A DNA stretch of 64,000 nt from Neisseriaceae bacterium (GCA_017458185.1 JAFTFY010000014.1:62001-126000), one strand, 5' to 3'; counted from the stretch's first letter, positions 17,333-27,200 are shown. Made by a program: numbers and translations. The notes: generated from the sequence alone by a model not told the origin.

Positions 17333-17815
17333 TTAAAACGGTTTTATCACCATTAAAAAATACACCACAACCATAGCCACAAACGCAGGATAGCCCAATA
17401 ATTCCCAATATTTCTGATATTTTTGATATACAGGCGGCAATTTACTATCGCCGTTGGCATAAGCCGTTTGAGCCATTTTGTACATTTTGATTTGCAACCA
17501 CACCACAGGCAACCAGCACGCTCCTGCCAATGCGTATAAGGCAAACGACCATTTTACCCACAGCCACATTTCCGACCATTTCCACGACATACCCAAATAA
17601 TGCAACATCCATAAGCCAGATAAGGGCTGAAAAATCACCGCAGGCGTGGTGAAATAATAATCCGCACGCATCACCCACTTGGAAACAACCGCTTGTGCCG
17701 CAATCGAGTTGGAACGATTGGCAAAAAACAAATAAAACGCCGAACCAAAACCTGTGCCAACCATTAACACAGACGAAATAATATGCAAGGATTTGATTAT
17801 TAAATACGCATTCAT
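17333..17815 (-). CDS. DUF2269 family membrane protein
   Basis: A 160-residue protein with four hydrophobic helices, starting MNAYLIIKSLHIISSVLMVGTGFGSAFYLF, which fits DUF2269. A conserved-looking histidine in the first helix and a tryptophan-rich second half are typical. Function is unknown. I use the ATG at 17815 because GGAG precedes it at proper distance; it overlaps the stop of the DoxX-like gene as ATGA, so translation is coupled. The frame extends five more codons upstream without support. Confidence 0.75.
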   Translation of the reverse strand: MNAYLIIKSLHIISSVLMVGTGFGSAFYLFFANRSNSIAAQAVVSKWVMRADYYFTTPAVIFQPLSGLWMLHYLGMSWKWSEMWLWVKWSFALYALAGACWLPVVWLQIKMYKMAQTAYANGDSKLPPVYQKYQKYWELLGYPAFVAMVVVYFLMVIKPF

Positions 17816-18180
17816 TTTTGTGTTCTCCACAGAAAAAAGATTAAAGACAGAATCGGAATGTTTTTCACCAATGGGGCAAATGGATGTAAAAAGTTTTCAG
17901 GCAGCCTGAACGCAATAATGAGCGAATAACTTGCCACAACCATTAACTGAAACAACCAAAACCACGAATATTGTTTTAATTTCAAAAAACAGCCCACTGC
18001 GAAAAACAAATCCAATAAAGACGATAACAACAAAACAGGAAATTGCCACATTTGCCCAAAACCTACCTGCTCTAATAATTGCAACGACCATTCTTTTTGC
18101 GTTAAAACAGGTTGCAAACCACTCCAAGCCCATAAAAAGCCCATAGAAAATGGTAAATAATTCGGTATGTGCTGTTTCAT
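17812..18180 (-). CDS. DoxX-like four-helix membrane protein
   Basis: 122 residues forming four hydrophobic helices with the pattern of DoxX-like proteins (an early FLWAWSGLQPVL segment and a central LLLSSLLDLFFAVGCFLKL helix). Family members are inner-membrane proteins of uncertain role, sometimes linked to oxidoreductases. Its stop overlaps the DUF2269 start by four bases. An uptake sequence inside the gene encodes FRLPEN, which extends the loop before the last helix. With DUF2269 and the SDR gene it forms a likely functional set. Confidence 0.65.
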   Translation of the reverse strand: MKQHIPNYLPFSMGFLWAWSGLQPVLTQKEWSLQLLEQVGFGQMWQFPVLLLSSLLDLFFAVGCFLKLKQYSWFWLFQLMVVASYSLIIAFRLPENFLHPFAPLVKNIPILSLIFFLWRTQK

Positions 18181-18260
18181 TGCTTTATCCTTTATAAAAA
18201 TCTGTTATTTCTAAAATTTCTGTCTAAACAGAAATAAACGATTAAAAAAATTTGCAATCA

Positions 18261-18403
18261 GTAGGGTGGGTCTTCGACCCACCATTGTCCCACAGGGGCA
18301 AAAAAGAACAATTCAATATTCATCATTTTGACAAAAATTACCATATTTATTGTCGTTTATTCAATGCCTTACGGCATTGCGGTGGGTTAAAAACCCACCC
18401 TAC
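18261..18403. repeat. GTAGGGTGGG inverted-repeat element
   Basis: The arm GTAGGGTGGGTCTTCGACCC(ACC) at 18261-18283 faces GGTGGGTTAAAAACCCACCC(TAC) at 18381-18403. Each arm is itself a hairpin. The right arm gives the TAG stop codon of the GbsR gene, exactly as the element at 15871-15970 does for the SDR gene. Confidence 0.75.
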
Positions 18404-18918
18404 TTTAAAAACTTCTGTATGCCCGCCCCTAATTTCAGCACTTTGGACATAATCGCCACAGGCAGTTTAAGAATGTCGTTTGCCCACACCGACAGGGTTT
18501 GCACAAAATCGCGAGTTTCTTTAATGCGTTTTTGGGCGTTTTCGTTTTCTAATGCAAATTCAGGACTGGCAATTAAATTATCTAAAAATGCCACTGTGGG
18601 TTGTAATTCGCGTTTCATTCGCTCTTCGGCAATGATTTTGAACAACGCCCACACATCAGAACTTGTGGCAAAATGCTCTCGCCTATCACCCATAATCGGT
18701 ACGGTTTTAACCAAACGCCAGTTTTGTAACTCTTTAATGCTATTACTCACATTTGAACGAGCCACGCCCAGCGTTTCGACAATTTCTTCGGCATTCATCG
18801 GGCGACCGACAATAAACAGCAAAGCATGAATCTGTGCCATTGTACGATTCACCCCCCAGCGAGAACCCATCTCGCCCCAGTGTAAAATAAATTGTTCGGT
18901 AGTTGGATTCAGTTTCAT
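18400..18918 (-). CDS. GbsR/MarR-family transcriptional regulator
   Basis: 172 residues with an N-terminal winged helix of the GbsR type: WGEMGSRWGVNRTMAQIHALLFIVGRPMNAEEIVETLGVARSNVSNSIKELQNWRLV. The C-terminal half is helical and probably mediates dimerisation. GbsR-like proteins are one-domain repressors responding to small molecules. The gene precedes the DoxX/DUF2269/SDR cluster on the same strand and is a candidate regulator of it. Its stop lies inside a repeat element arm. Confidence 0.85.
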   Translation of the reverse strand: MKLNPTTEQFILHWGEMGSRWGVNRTMAQIHALLFIVGRPMNAEEIVETLGVARSNVSNSIKELQNWRLVKTVPIMGDRREHFATSSDVWALFKIIAEERMKRELQPTVAFLDNLIASPEFALENENAQKRIKETRDFVQTLSVWANDILKLPVAIMSKVLKLGAGIQKFLK

Positions 18919-19046
18919 AATGAGCGTATTTTATTTGTTTTTGTTATTTCTGTCAAGAGAGAAATTAAATATTTTTTCAGGCTGCCTGAAACGGTCAATT
19001 TAGTGGTAAAATTTTCGCTTTATAAATCACCTTTTGGAGACGAAAA

Positions 19047-20324
19047 ATGGGACTGATTGTTGCGGCGTTTGACGCCATTTCGGGTAACTTGGGCGACCAG
19101 TGGTTAGATGTGATTGAAGCCGCAGATATGGAAGAGGGCATTGTCATGACCAAAGGCGTTTCGGTGCGACGCGGCGAAAAACGCAATAATAACCGCAAGG
19201 GTTCGAGCGGTATTGTCAGCAACGGCTCGATTATTCATGTCAATCAGAACCAGTTTATGATGTTGGTCGATGGCGGCAAAATTGTCGATTATTCCGCCGA
19301 GCCTGGTTATTTCAAAGTGGATAATTCGTCCATGCCCAGTTTGTTTAATGGCGAATTTAAAGATTCCCTAATAGACGCTTGGAATCGTTTTAAATTTTCA
19401 GGCACGCCAAGCCAAAAGCAAGAAGTGTATTTTATTAACTTGCAAGAGATTAAAGGCATTAAGTTTGGCACACCTAACCCCTTGCAATATTTCGATAATT
19501 TTTATAATGCCGAACTATTTGTGCGTTCGTTTGGTAATTATTCCATTAAAATTACCGACCCCATTAAATTTTTCCAAGAAGTGTGCCCCAGAAATACCGC
19601 ACAAGTTCATATTAACGATGTGAATGAACAATATCTGTCGGAATTTTTGGAAGCCTTGCAAGCGTCTATCAATCAAATGTCGATTGACGGCACACGCATT
19701 TCGCACCTGCCGTCCAAAGGGCGTGAGTTGTCGCAATTTATGGCACAAACTTTGGACGATTCGTGGAAAGAAATTCGCGGTATGGAAGTGCTATCAGTGG
19801 GTATTGCCAGCATTTCTTACGATGATGAATCCAAAGAAATCATCAATATGCGTAATAAAGGTGCGGTTTTAACCGACCCTGTTATTCGCGAAGGCTTTGT
19901 TCAAGGCTCAATCGCACGCGGTATGGAAGCCGCAGGCAGCAACGAAGCAGGAGCAGGCACTTCATTTATGGGCATGGGCATTGGCATGGCGGCAGGCGGC
20001 GGCTTTATGGGGCAATCGTCCAACACCAATTTACAACAAATGCAAATGCAGCAACAACAACAGCAACAAGTAGCAACGCAACAAGCGGGCGAATGGCAAT
20101 GTGCGTGCGGTGCCAAAAACAGTGGCAAATTCTGTGGAGCGTGCGGTTCGCCCAAACCCGAAGCAAACAAATGCACACAATGCGGCACGGCATTACCGCC
20201 GAACGCCAAATTCTGCACCGAATGCGGCACAAAAGTAGCCACAGCAAGCGTTTGTGGTAAATGCGGTGCAAGCGTTGCAGCAGGAGCAAAATTTTGCAAC
20301 GAATGTGGCGAAAAATTAGGGTGA
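19047..20324 (+). CDS. SPFH-domain protein with C-terminal zinc ribbons (YdjI-like)
   Basis: 425 residues. Residues about 20-290 form the SPFH/virion-core-like domain shared with Bacillus YdjI (IHVNQNQFMMLVDGGKIVDYSAEPG, VYFINLQEIKGIKFGTPNPLQYFD). A glycine/methionine-rich linker and a glutamine run (residues about 332-345) lead to three CxxC..CxxC zinc ribbons. In Bacillus the ydjGHI products act with flotillin-type membrane scaffolds under envelope stress; the role here is inferred. A GGAG site fixes the start. An inverted pair of uptake sequences separates it from the next gene. Confidence 0.82.
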   Translation: MGLIVAAFDAISGNLGDQWLDVIEAADMEEGIVMTKGVSVRRGEKRNNNRKGSSGIVSNGSIIHVNQNQFMMLVDGGKIVDYSAEPGYFKVDNSSMPSLFNGEFKDSLIDAWNRFKFSGTPSQKQEVYFINLQEIKGIKFGTPNPLQYFDNFYNAELFVRSFGNYSIKITDPIKFFQEVCPRNTAQVHINDVNEQYLSEFLEALQASINQMSIDGTRISHLPSKGRELSQFMAQTLDDSWKEIRGMEVLSVGIASISYDDESKEIINMRNKGAVLTDPVIREGFVQGSIARGMEAAGSNEAGAGTSFMGMGIGMAAGGGFMGQSSNTNLQQMQMQQQQQQQVATQQAGEWQCACGAKNSGKFCGACGSPKPEANKCTQCGTALPPNAKFCTECGTKVATASVCGKCGASVAAGAKFCNECGEKLG

Positions 20325-20332
20325 TTTAAGTT

Positions 20333-20370
20333 TTCAGGCAGCCTGAATATCTTTTTTCAGGCTGCCTGAA
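20333..20370 (+). terminator. Inverted pair of uptake sequences (possible partial terminator)
   Basis: TTCAGGCAGCCTGAA at 20333-20347 and TTCAGGCTGCCTGAA at 20356-20370 can form a perfect 15-bp stem with an 8-base loop. Inverted uptake sequences serve as terminators in Neisseria. There is no T-run after the stem here, so it may only attenuate. Confidence 0.45.
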
Positions 20371-20387
20371 AGATAAGGAAGATAACC

Positions 20388-21848
20388 ATGACTTTCACCA
20401 AAGAAGAAATTACTGAATGGAAAAATATTCTCATTGATAAATTAGACTATACGGAATTAAAAGATAAAACAGATGATGAAATTCAACAATTTTTATTCAG
20501 TTTATCTGAATTAATTGTATATTCTGAATGGGATATTATTGAAACAATTCCTGACAGTATTGGCAAATTACATAATTTACAACATTTAAATATTGTCAAT
20601 CCTTCGCACCCAAGATTTCACACAACACAAATTAAATCTATTCCTGAAAGTATTGGGCAATTATATAATTTAGAAACATTAGAAATACAATATATTTCTG
20701 ATTTGGAGACACTGCCTGAAAGTATTGGACAATTACATAATTTACACACATTAAAAATAACGCATTGTTATCGTCTGAAAAGGCTGCCTGAAAGTATTGG
20801 TAAATTACAAAATTTAAAAATATTAGATTTAAGTCGTCTATCATGTAAAAATCTACCTGAAAATTTTAATCAATTAACACAATTACAAGAATTAAGTTTA
20901 TATGGTTGTGATGATTTAGAAACACTACCTGATTTTGTTACACAACTTAAACAGTTACAAAAATTAGACTTATCTAAATGCGATTTTCAAACGCTGCCTG
21001 AAAGTATTGGCAATTTAACACAATTAAATGTTTTGGATTTAACTTATTGTACAGATTTAATCAGGCTACCTGAAAATATTGGTAAATTAGCAAATTTAAA
21101 AATATTAGATTTGAGCCATTGTATTGAATTAAAAACACTACCGAAGAGTATTGGAAAATTACAAAATTTACAGGAATTAGATTTAACAGATTGTCGTCAA
21201 TTAAAAACTTTACCCAAGAGTATAGATAAATTAAAAAATTTACAGAAACTATATTTAGAAAAATGTTTATTAAATACATTGCCTAACAGCATTAAAAAAT
21301 TAAAAAAATTACACACTGTTTTTTTAACAATTAAAGATAAAAATCCTGATTTATTTAAAAATATTATTCATCTTTTACCCAATTTAAATCATATTGGTAT
21401 TTGTGGTACCATCCCCTTACCTTATGAAATTGGTCGATTAAAAAATTTGCAAACATTAACATTAGGGTACAATGAAAATATTTATTCACTTCCTGTAAGT
21501 ATTGGACAATTAAAAAACTTGACAGAATTAGATTTATCAAGTTGTCAAGATTTAACTTTTCTTCCTGACAGTATTGGACAATTAAAAAAATTAAAAGAAT
21601 TGAGAATTTCCTTTTGTGATAATTTAATTATGCTACCTGAAACTATTTCAGAACTCAATCAGTTAGAATATATTAGCATTATAGGTGCAAAACGATTTTC
21701 TCGCTTGCCAGAGCAAATTGGCAAATTAAAAAATTTACGAAGATTATTTTTATCTTGCGATAATTTAACAACGCTACCTGAAAGTATTCATCAATTAACA
21801 CATTGTGAAATTGATATAAAATCAGGCAGCCTGAAAATAAACACATGA
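20388..21848 (+). CDS. Leucine-rich-repeat protein
   Basis: 486 residues made almost entirely of leucine-rich repeats of about 23-24 residues with the pattern LPESIGxLxxLxxLDLSxC. I see at least 15 units, starting near residue 45. No signal peptide or membrane segment is visible, so it is probably cytosolic or relies on partners. It is more AT-rich than its neighbours, and repeated LPESIG codons drift between copies. It ends with SGSLK encoded by an uptake sequence. It lies inside an operon related to ydjGHI, 8 bases before the next gene, and so is probably cotranscribed. LRR arrays bind proteins; the partner is unknown. Confidence 0.88.
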   Translation: MTFTKEEITEWKNILIDKLDYTELKDKTDDEIQQFLFSLSELIVYSEWDIIETIPDSIGKLHNLQHLNIVNPSHPRFHTTQIKSIPESIGQLYNLETLEIQYISDLETLPESIGQLHNLHTLKITHCYRLKRLPESIGKLQNLKILDLSRLSCKNLPENFNQLTQLQELSLYGCDDLETLPDFVTQLKQLQKLDLSKCDFQTLPESIGNLTQLNVLDLTYCTDLIRLPENIGKLANLKILDLSHCIELKTLPKSIGKLQNLQELDLTDCRQLKTLPKSIDKLKNLQKLYLEKCLLNTLPNSIKKLKKLHTVFLTIKDKNPDLFKNIIHLLPNLNHIGICGTIPLPYEIGRLKNLQTLTLGYNENIYSLPVSIGQLKNLTELDLSSCQDLTFLPDSIGQLKKLKELRISFCDNLIMLPETISELNQLEYISIIGAKRFSRLPEQIGKLKNLRRLFLSCDNLTTLPESIHQLTHCEIDIKSGSLKINT

Positions 21849-21855
21849 GATAAAC

Positions 21856-22908
21856 ATGAGCATTACCAACTACAAATGTATTGGCTGTTCTGCCCCCATT
21901 TCATTTAATCCCAAAGTAGGCGGGTTTAAGTGTGAATATTGCGGCAGAACTTGTACCGAGCAGGAATTGCAGGACTTTGTTGCCCAAACCGAAGAAAAAT
22001 GGGCAGAAAAACATGCCCATGAAACGCACGATGACGGCAGCGAAGTTCGCCAATATCACTGCCCCAACTGCGGTGCAGAAGTGGTGTGCGGCGATACCAC
22101 AACCGCTTCATTTTGCTATTATTGCCATTCGCCTGTGATTATCGAAAGCCGTTTGCAGGGCGATTTTCGTCCCGATAAAATCATTCCTTTTCAAATCGAC
22201 CAAAAAACCGCAGTCGCCAAATTTTCGCAATGGATTTCAGGTAAAAAATTTCTACCCAAAGATTTTACCGTTAAAAATCAAAAAGATAATATTATCGGTT
22301 TGTATTTGCCTTATTGGGATATTGATGTTGATGTGGCAGTGAATTATCACGCTGTGGGTGCCAACGAACACCGCCGCCTGCGTGGTGACCGAGAAGAAAT
22401 CACCACAGAACGCTATCGTATTGAACGCGGCGGCACAATGCACATTCCTGCCATTCGTTTTTTATCGTTTAATAAAATCAATCAGCACCTGATTCACGCC
22501 ATCAATCCTTTTAACGCGGTTGATGAAACGGCGTTTAACACAGGTTATTTAAGCGGTTTTCAGTCCGAACGCTTTACGCTGCCGCAAGATAACGCCGAAC
22601 AACAAGCCTTGCAAGAAGCACAGCAACACGCCGTATCGCAACTGCGTGCCAGTGCGAATTGTGAGCGAATTTTGGACGAAGACGACCGAAGCGAATACAC
22701 CATAGATAAAGTGGCTTACACCCTTTTACCTGTGTATATTTTGCATTATCACTATAAAGGTGTGGATTATCAATTTGCGGTGAATGGGCAGACAGGCGTT
22801 GCCGCAGGCGATTTGCCCACCGACACCGTCAGAGTGAGCATTTTTGCCATAATCATTGGCTTAATTGTGTTGATTTTGGCACTTTTGGGAGGGTTTTTCT
22901 TATGGTAA
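21856..22908 (+). CDS. Zinc-ribbon protein with C-terminal membrane anchor (YdjG-like)
   Basis: 350 residues. Two zinc ribbons lie near the N-terminus (CIGCSAP...CEYCG and CPNCGAEV...CYYCHSP), a mixed domain follows, and the last 25 residues form a membrane helix (IFAIIIGLIVLILALLGGFFLW). This is the layout of Bacillus YdjG. The protein would face the cytoplasm and be tail-anchored. It overlaps the TPM gene by 7 bases (shared ATGGTAA), indicating coupled translation and a joint complex. The metal sites are seen; the function is inferred from the family. Confidence 0.78.
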   Translation: MSITNYKCIGCSAPISFNPKVGGFKCEYCGRTCTEQELQDFVAQTEEKWAEKHAHETHDDGSEVRQYHCPNCGAEVVCGDTTTASFCYYCHSPVIIESRLQGDFRPDKIIPFQIDQKTAVAKFSQWISGKKFLPKDFTVKNQKDNIIGLYLPYWDIDVDVAVNYHAVGANEHRRLRGDREEITTERYRIERGGTMHIPAIRFLSFNKINQHLIHAINPFNAVDETAFNTGYLSGFQSERFTLPQDNAEQQALQEAQQHAVSQLRASANCERILDEDDRSEYTIDKVAYTLLPVYILHYHYKGVDYQFAVNGQTGVAAGDLPTDTVRVSIFAIIIGLIVLILALLGGFFLW

Positions 22909-23672
22909 AAATCATCAAAAAGGCAATGTTGTGGGGCGTAATCCTATTTTCAGGCAGCCTGATTTACGCCCAAGAATGGGTTATAGATAATGCACAAGTT
23001 CTTGATTTTGAAGTAAAAAATCAAATAGAAGCCACACTTTCTCAACTGAATGCCAAAACGCACAGTCAATCGTATATTGTTACCGAACGCGTTATCAGGC
23101 AGCCTGAAAGCGTTGTCGCAGACGATTTATTCGACCAACTCGCCCATTACAGTGCAGGGCAAAATATCGAAGGCACACTGCTGTTGATTGTAACCGAAGA
23201 CGCAACAGGTCTTGGGCGGCGAGTATATTTATCCACATCAGGCGACACCATAATAAAACACATAAACGACAGAAAAATCAATCAGTTATTAGATAAATTT
23301 GCCGATGATATGCACGGCAACAATAACTACAACCGAGCGGTGAAAAACTATGTCATACAATTAGACAAAGAACTTACCGCCAGCCCTTTGAGCAGCACCG
23401 ACATAGCGGGCGGCGGCTTGGCAGGATTATTATCAGGCTTGCTCGCATTTTTCCGCACCCGCCGCCGCTATCGCCTACCCGCACGCCCTATTCCCGCCCT
23501 ATGGAAAAACAACACCGTAAGCGAAGTCAATCACAGCAACAATGAACTTATCGACAGCAGCACTCGCGTTCGCATTATCCCCACGCCCAACAAAATCAAC
23601 AGCGGCGGCGGCTCACATACCCACATAGGCAGCAGCGGCAACCGCCACGGCGGTGGCGGACGAAGTTTTTAA
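22902..23672 (+). CDS. TPM-domain protein (YdjH-like), membrane-anchored
   Basis: 256 residues. A signal-type hydrophobic segment (residues 7-23, ending IYAQEW) is followed by a TPM domain (VIDNAQVLD..., LLLIVTEDATGLGRRVYLSTSGD), known from TPM phosphatase and photosystem repair proteins. A second helix at about residues 168-185 (AGGGLAGLLSGLLAFF) is followed by an arginine cluster and a Gly/Ser/His-rich tail. The tail resembles those of other YdjH/YgcG proteins. Uptake sequences encode FSGSL within the signal peptide and RQPES in the TPM domain. It forms a set with the two preceding genes. Confidence 0.8.
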   Translation: MVKIIKKAMLWGVILFSGSLIYAQEWVIDNAQVLDFEVKNQIEATLSQLNAKTHSQSYIVTERVIRQPESVVADDLFDQLAHYSAGQNIEGTLLLIVTEDATGLGRRVYLSTSGDTIIKHINDRKINQLLDKFADDMHGNNNYNRAVKNYVIQLDKELTASPLSSTDIAGGGLAGLLSGLLAFFRTRRRYRLPARPIPALWKNNTVSEVNHSNNELIDSSTRVRIIPTPNKINSGGGSHTHIGSSGNRHGGGGRSF

Positions 23673-23713
23673 ATAAAAAAAGGCTTTCAGGCAGCCTGAA
23701 AAAAGGAAATATT

Positions 23714-24046
23714 ATGGAAGAACACAATCAACAAAATAACGAAGAACAAGCAAATGCAGATAAAACGCTGCCTGAAAATGTTTTGTTCGAAAAACAAGAA
23801 CAGAACAAAAATGGTTTGTTTATTGTAATATCAATGTTTCTTTTATTTTTATCAGGCGTATTTTTATTTATACACATAAAAATTGCTTTTCTTTTACTTG
23901 TTTTTTCTTCTATAACTATTTTCTTCTTTCCACAAAAAAGCAAAAATCACAATGATGGCTGTTTGCTAACAATACAAATAATATTTGGTGTTATTATTTT
24001 CCTTATTTGGATTATTACACTATTCTTGTCTGCTCTTCGTGTCTAA
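23714..24046 (+). CDS. Small two- to three-helix membrane protein
   Basis: 110 residues. An acidic, glutamine/asparagine-rich N-terminus of about 35 residues is followed by hydrophobic segments (LFIVISMFLLFLSGVFLFI, IAFLLLVFSSITIFFF, and a final IFGVIIFLIWIITLFL). The family is unrecognised. It starts 42 bases after the TPM gene with AAAGGA placed just after an uptake sequence, so it may be the last gene of the SPFH operon. It converges with rpoC. Confidence 0.55.
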   Translation: MEEHNQQNNEEQANADKTLPENVLFEKQEQNKNGLFIVISMFLLFLSGVFLFIHIKIAFLLLVFSSITIFFFPQKSKNHNDGCLLTIQIIFGVIIFLIWIITLFLSALRV

Positions 24047-24127
24047 TATCTGTTTTGTTCGTGATAGATAACGATTATTTTCAGGCAGCCTGAAAAAATT
24101 TCTTTACCTATTACAACAAAATAACAT

Positions 24128-24151
24128 ATTCCCTGCACGGAAAGTGCTTTC
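24128..24151. repeat. Short dispersed repeat beside an uptake sequence (copy 2)
   Basis: ATTCCCTGCACGGAAAGTGC and the following TTTC are the inverted counterpart of 17287-17310. The sequence lies between two uptake sequences in the convergent region between the 23714 gene and rpoC. Confidence 0.5.
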
Positions 24152-24176
24152 AGGCAGCCTGAAAACGCTTTTTCCC

Positions 24177-24210
24177 AAAAAAAATGCACAGTTTCCTGTG
24201 CATTTTTTTT
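24177..24210 (-). terminator. Terminator of the ribosomal protein/rpoBC operon (bidirectional)
   Basis: AAAATGCACAG and CTGTGCATTTT form an 11-bp stem with a 4-base loop and A/T runs on both sides. It starts 10 bases past the rpoC stop and can terminate in both directions, serving the convergent plus-strand genes as well. Confidence 0.9.
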
Positions 24211-24220
24211 GTTTCCAGCA

Positions 24221-27200
24221 TTAGTTGTCTGATGCTGGGTATGTGCCTTCGTTTTGTTGTCGCACTCGGTGGTGAATTAAACCTGTACCTGCTGGGATTA
24301 GGCGACCGACAATGACATTTTCTTTTAAGCCACGCAAGTCGTCTTTTTTGCCCATAATCGCCGCTTCGGTCAAGACCCTTGTGGTTTCTTGGAAAGACGC
24401 GGCGGAAATGAATGAGTCGGTGGATAATGACGCTTTGGTAATACCCAACAGCACATTTTCATAACGCACGGGCTGTTTGCCGTCTTTTTCTAACGCTTCA
24501 TTGGCTGCCATCACATCGGCGCGTTCCACTTGTTCGCCTGTGATAAAGTCGGAATCGCCTGCGTCTGCAATATTCACACGGCGGAGCATTTGGCGAATAA
24601 TCACTTCAATGTGCTTATCGGAAATTTTTACGCCTTGCAGACGATACACTTCTTGCACTTCTTGCACAATGTAACGAGCCAACTCTTCAATGCCTTTCAA
24701 ACGCAAAATGTCGTGTGGGTCGATGGCACCATCAACCACCATTTCGCCACGATTGACTACTTGACCGTCATGCACCAAAACTTGTTTTTCTTTGGGAATT
24801 AAGGTTTCGTTGGTGTTGCCGTCTGCGTCTGTAATCACCAAGCGTTGTTTGCCTTTGGTTTCTTTACCAAAGGAAACCGTACCTGTGATTTCAGCCAACA
24901 AGCCGACATCTTTGGGCACACGAGCTTCAAAGAGTTCTGCCACGCGTGGCAAACCACCTGTAATATCGCGTGTTTTGGTGGAAGCTTGCGGAATACGAGC
25001 CAACACATCGCCCTTGCCTACTTCTTGACCTTCTCGCACGGTAATCACCGCACCGACTGGGAATGTCATCGAAATGGGGGTTTCGGAATTGGGGTGGCAT
25101 AAGTCTTTGCCGTTTTCATCAACCAACTTCACGGTTGGACGCAACAATTTGGATTGTCCGCCACGGTGTTTGCCGTCAATCACCACCAAAGTGGATAAAC
25201 CTGTTACATCATCGGTTTGTTTGGCAACGGTAACGCCCTCTTCCATATTTTCAAAGCGAATTTGACCTGCGTGCTCGGTAATCATGGGGCGAGTGTGTGG
25301 ATCCCAAGTTGCCAAAGTTTGTCCTGCTTTGACTTGTTCGCCGTCTTGCACCAGCAAATTCGCACCGTAAGGGACTTTGTGGCGTTCGCGTTCGCGACCC
25401 ACATCATCGTGAATGACGATTTCACTCGAACGACCGATGACAATTAAGCCGCCTTTGTTGTTAGCAACATACCGCATTTGTGTAGAGAAACGCACCACGC
25501 CATTGCTTTTGACTTCCACTTGGCTGGCAGCGGCAGAACGAGATGCAGCACCACCGATGTGGAAAGTACGCATGGTCAGCTGTGTACCAGGTTCGCCAAT
25601 CGATTGGGCAGCAATCACGCCGACTGATTCGCCTGTATTGACTAACTTACCACGCGCCAAGTCGCGACCGTAACATTTGGCACACAAGCCATGCCGTGTT
25701 TTACAGGTAATCGGCGTTCTGACTTTGACTTCGTCAATGCCTGAATTGTCAATTAAATCCACATGTTGTTCGGTTAAAAGCGTGCCTGCTTCAACAATGG
25801 TAGCACCGCTCACAGGATCGACAATATCGTTGGCGGTTACGCGTCCTAAAATGCGGTCGCGTAAGGCTTCGATAATATCACCGCCCTGCACCACGGCTTT
25901 CATCACAAAGCCGTCTTTGGTACCGCAATCGTCTTCAACCACCACCAAGTCTTGGGTTACATCGACCAAACGACGCGTTAAGTAACCTGAATTGGCGGTT
26001 TTTAACGCTGTATCTGCCAAACCTTTACGCGCACCGTGGGTGGCAATAAAGTATTGCAACACGGTTAAGCCTTCACGGAAGTTGGAAGTAATCGGCGTTT
26101 CGATAATGGAACCATCTGGTTTTGCCATCAAACCACGCATACCTGACAACTGTTTAATCTGTGCCGCAGAACCACGAGCACCAGAGTCTGCCATCATATA
26201 AATGGAGTTGAATGACTCTTGATCCACAGTATTGCCGTCTTTATCTTCAACTTTTTGTACCGACAAATTATCCATCATCGCTTTGGCAATTTTATCGCCC
26301 GTGCGTCCCCAAATATCGACCACTTTGTTGTAGCGTTCGCCGTTGGTAACCAAGCCGTGGCGGTATTGTTCTTCGATTTCTTTGACTTCTTTGTGGGCTT
26401 CGTTTAACAAACTTTGTTTGTTTTTCGGCACTTCCATATCGTCAATACAAATCGAAATACCGCCGCGTGTTGAATACGCAAAACCTGTGTACATTAAGTG
26501 GTCGGCAAAAATCACCGTAGCACCCAAGCCACACAAACGGAATGACGCATTGATTAAGCGAGAAATTTCTTTTTTCTTCAATGCTTTATTTACATAGTCA
26601 AACGGCAAACCTTTCGGCAAGATTTCCGATAACAAAGCACGCCCAACGGTGGTATTGTATCGTGTGATTTTTTCTTGAAATTCGCCATATTCGTCTTTCA
26701 CCCATTCTTTAATACGCACGGTGATTTTGGCAGACAATTCCACTTGGCGTGTGCCGTACGCACGATGAACTTCTTTAACATCGGCAAACATCATACCTTC
26801 GCCTTTGGCGTTGATTTTGTCGCGGGTCATATAATATAAACCCAACACAATATCTTGCGATGGCACAATGATTGGGTCGCCATTGGCAGGCGACAACACA
26901 TTGTTCGAAGCCAACATCAGGGTGCGTGCTTCCATTTGGGCTTCCAAACTTAACGGCACATGCACTGCCATTTGGTCGCCGTCAAAGTCGGCGTTAAACG
27001 CCGCACACACCAAGGGGTGCAACTGAATGGCTTTGCCTTCAATCAAAATCGGTTCAAACGCTTGAATACCCAAGCGGTGCAAGGTTGGTGCACGGTTCAA
27101 AAGGATTGGGTGTTCGCGAATCACATCTTCCAACATATCCCAAACCACGGCTTCTTCTTGTTCCACCATTCTCTTGGCAGATTTAATGTTGCCTGTGTGA

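Noticed and set aside
17268..17408. N-terminal extension of the 16839 membrane protein
   Set aside because: Runs through a repeat and an uptake sequence and overlaps the end of the DUF2269 gene; a clear ribosome site exists at 17267.
20030..20085. Glutamine codon run in the SPFH gene as a phase-variation tract
   Set aside because: CAA/CAG trinucleotide changes keep the frame; it is more likely a flexible linker.
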